From: Gottfriedia endophytica
GTDB lineage: Bacteria; Bacillota; Bacilli; Bacillales; Bacillaceae_G
Direction of reading: 5' to 3'
DNA: 64,000 nucleotides
Assembly: GCF_017814275.1 (NCBI RefSeq)
Contig: NZ_JAGIYQ010000012.1
Coordinates: 62,001-126,000, forward strand
Part shown: positions 62,646-64,000 of the stretch, piece after piece
Layout: each line of letters opens with the position of its first letter
Position numbering within the stretch: the first letter of the stretch is position 1
Notes under the pieces: generated by a model
Database searches by the model: none
What the model was told of the DNA's origin: nothing
The model's input: the letters and a program-made list of their open reading frames with translations, nothing else
Translations under genes and position numbers: made by a program

Positions 62646-63986
62646 ATGAAATCAAGCATAATTATTGGTGGCTTGGTAGTTGCATTACTTGGGAGTACAT
62701 ATTGGGGTTATACCGAATATGCAAAGAAAAAAAATGTTATGATTCAGGCAGAAAACAATTACCAAAGAGCTTATAATAATTTAACATACAATGTTGACTT
62801 ATTACACGACAAGCTCGGTACAACACTTGCTATGAATTCTAGTACTTCTCTCTCACCTGCTTTGGCAGATGTTTGGAGATTATCAACAGAATCCCAATCT
62901 GACATTGGACAACTCCCTCTTAGGTTGTTGCCATTTAATAAAACACAGGAATTCTTAACAGATGTTGGGAATTTTAGTTATCGTACTGCCGTCCGTGATT
63001 TAGAAAAACAACCTTTGACAGACCAAGAGTACTCGTACCTTCAAACTATTTATAATAAATCTGAGGGAATCCAAAATGATTTAAGAACAGTTCAATACCG
63101 CATTATGCAAAATAACTTAAGCTGGTTGGATGTTGATCAAGTCCTTTCATCCAAAAACACACCACAAGATAACGTAATTATTGATGGGATGAAAGCTGTT
63201 GAAATGAGTAATAAAGCTTATACAAAAGAAAATTTCGGTCCTACTACAACTAGTCTACAAAAAGATGCTAAAGGTTTAAAATACATTCACGGTAAAAAAA
63301 TTTCAGCTAACGAAGCGAAAAGTATTGCAACTTCTTTCCTTGGGCTAGATAAAACCGCTAAAATAAATGTACAAAAAAGCTTAAAAGGTGCTGAGGTTCC
63401 ATTTTATATTTTGACAATACAAAATCCAAAATTAAACAGCGAAACGTATATGAATATAACAGAAACTGGTGGAAATCCTGTATTATTCATTACAAGTAGA
63501 CCAATGCAGAAACAAAAAATAAGCTTAGATGAAGCAGTTAGTAAAGCAAAAAGATTTTTACAAGATAAGAACTTTAAAAATATGGAGCTAATTGAAAGTT
63601 CTCAATATGATACGATGGGCGTATTAACATTTGTACCAAATATAAATAACGTACGGATCTATCCTGACTCAATTCAATTAAAAGTAGCATTGGATGATGG
63701 TAGTATTCTAGGTTATAATGCTAAAAATTATTTAGTTTCTCATCATAAACGAACGATACATCCACCAAGTTTAACACTTGAAGAAGCACGTAAGAAAATG
63801 TCTAAAAAAGTTACTATACAAGAAGAACGCTTAGCGATCATCTCAAATGATTTTAATAAAGAAGTACTTTGTTATGAATTTGTTGGTACTCTTGGCAATG
63901 ATACGTATGACATTTTTGTAAATGCAAATAACGGCACAGAAGAAAAAGTTAAAAAACTTCAAAATATTGAGCAGATGTATGAATAA
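62646..63986 (+). CDS. ypeB: Germination protein YpeB
   Basis: 446 residues, close to the 450 of B. subtilis. An N-terminal span (about 4-22) anchors it, followed by the YpeB N domain and C-terminal PepSY-like repeats (KISANEAKSIATSFLGLDKT, KISLDEAVSKAKRFLQDKNF, LTLEEARKKMSKKVTIQEER). YpeB is needed to place and stabilise SleB in the dormant spore, and the two depend on each other. The RBS is AAGGATG before ATG. The gene is complete, with its stop 14 bases before the window end. Confidence 0.96.
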   Translation: MKSSIIIGGLVVALLGSTYWGYTEYAKKKNVMIQAENNYQRAYNNLTYNVDLLHDKLGTTLAMNSSTSLSPALADVWRLSTESQSDIGQLPLRLLPFNKTQEFLTDVGNFSYRTAVRDLEKQPLTDQEYSYLQTIYNKSEGIQNDLRTVQYRIMQNNLSWLDVDQVLSSKNTPQDNVIIDGMKAVEMSNKAYTKENFGPTTTSLQKDAKGLKYIHGKKISANEAKSIATSFLGLDKTAKINVQKSLKGAEVPFYILTIQNPKLNSETYMNITETGGNPVLFITSRPMQKQKISLDEAVSKAKRFLQDKNFKNMELIESSQYDTMGVLTFVPNINNVRIYPDSIQLKVALDDGSILGYNAKNYLVSHHKRTIHPPSLTLEEARKKMSKKVTIQEERLAIISNDFNKEVLCYEFVGTLGNDTYDIFVNANNGTEEKVKKLQNIEQMYE

Positions 63987-64000
63987 TTTTGGTTAATCAT

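Noticed and set aside
1-64000. CRISPR array, prophage or conjugative element
   Set aside because: No regularly spaced repeats, phage structural genes, integrase or transfer genes were seen.

Overview
The window is AT-rich DNA from a spore-forming member of the Bacillaceae (Bacillus/Gottfriedia-like; the genus cannot be fixed from the sequence alone). The evidence is AGGAGG-type ribosome binding sites, many TTG and GTG starts, an isoleucine T-box, a DbpA/YxiN-type helicase, and sporulation or germination genes (a spoVA operon, sleB-ypeB). No rRNA, tRNA, CRISPR array or intact transposase was seen. Most genes are ordinary accessory or housekeeping functions on the minus strand in short operons, separated by clear hairpin terminators.

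Layout. 0-9 kb: the end of an O-antigen ligase-like gene, dbpA, a tldD-pmbA protease pair, and an arsR / Cys-rich protein / SulP transporter operon behind an 18-bp perfect inverted-repeat operator. 9-24 kb: a type 2 isoleucyl-tRNA synthetase behind a T-box, an SDR lacking the usual YxxxK, release factor 3, a ZIP transporter, DUF817, a two-component system, threonine dehydratase and an APC permease. 24-34 kb: a MutS2-like protein without a working Smr nuclease domain behind an unusual leader (7-codon upstream ORF plus tandem terminators), an ABC exporter, a CTG-start lipoprotein, and a TetR-MFS-GNAT cluster. 34-39 kb: a decay zone with a broken aminoglycoside nucleotidyltransferase and a broken VOC gene, then an L,D-transpeptidase and an amidohydrolase. 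39-44 kb: a SIMPL protein and a seven-gene operon in the order known as spoVA-2mob (DUF1657, YhcN/YlaJ lipoprotein, SpoVAC, SpoVAD, SpoVAE, DUF1657, DUF421), linked in other bacilli to very heat-resistant spores. 44-64 kb: a nitronate monooxygenase, an Ecs-like ABC pair, a DUF2087 / GIY-YIG pair, exoA plus a DnaQ-like exonuclease, hydrolases, an OsmC protein, PAP2, a lactonase, a hydroxyacid dehydrogenase and sleB-ypeB.

Nine copies of one palindromic repeat are scattered through the window: seven full length, one truncated, one internally deleted. Best-preserved copies are about 223 bp with GGCTSTTTT-like terminal inverted repeats and a GC-rich core whose outer stem changes on both arms together. 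They look like a MITE family and create spurious ORFs. Several small genes under 60 codons were also found by eye.

The strongest leads for something new are the MutS2-like gene with its leader, the repeat family, and the three DUF1657 modules in the spoVA operon. Ribosome rescue and drug response recur as possible themes (MutS2-like protein, RF3, mupirocin-insensitive-type IleRS2, MFS and ABC exporters, dead ANT gene), but this is inference from gene content.
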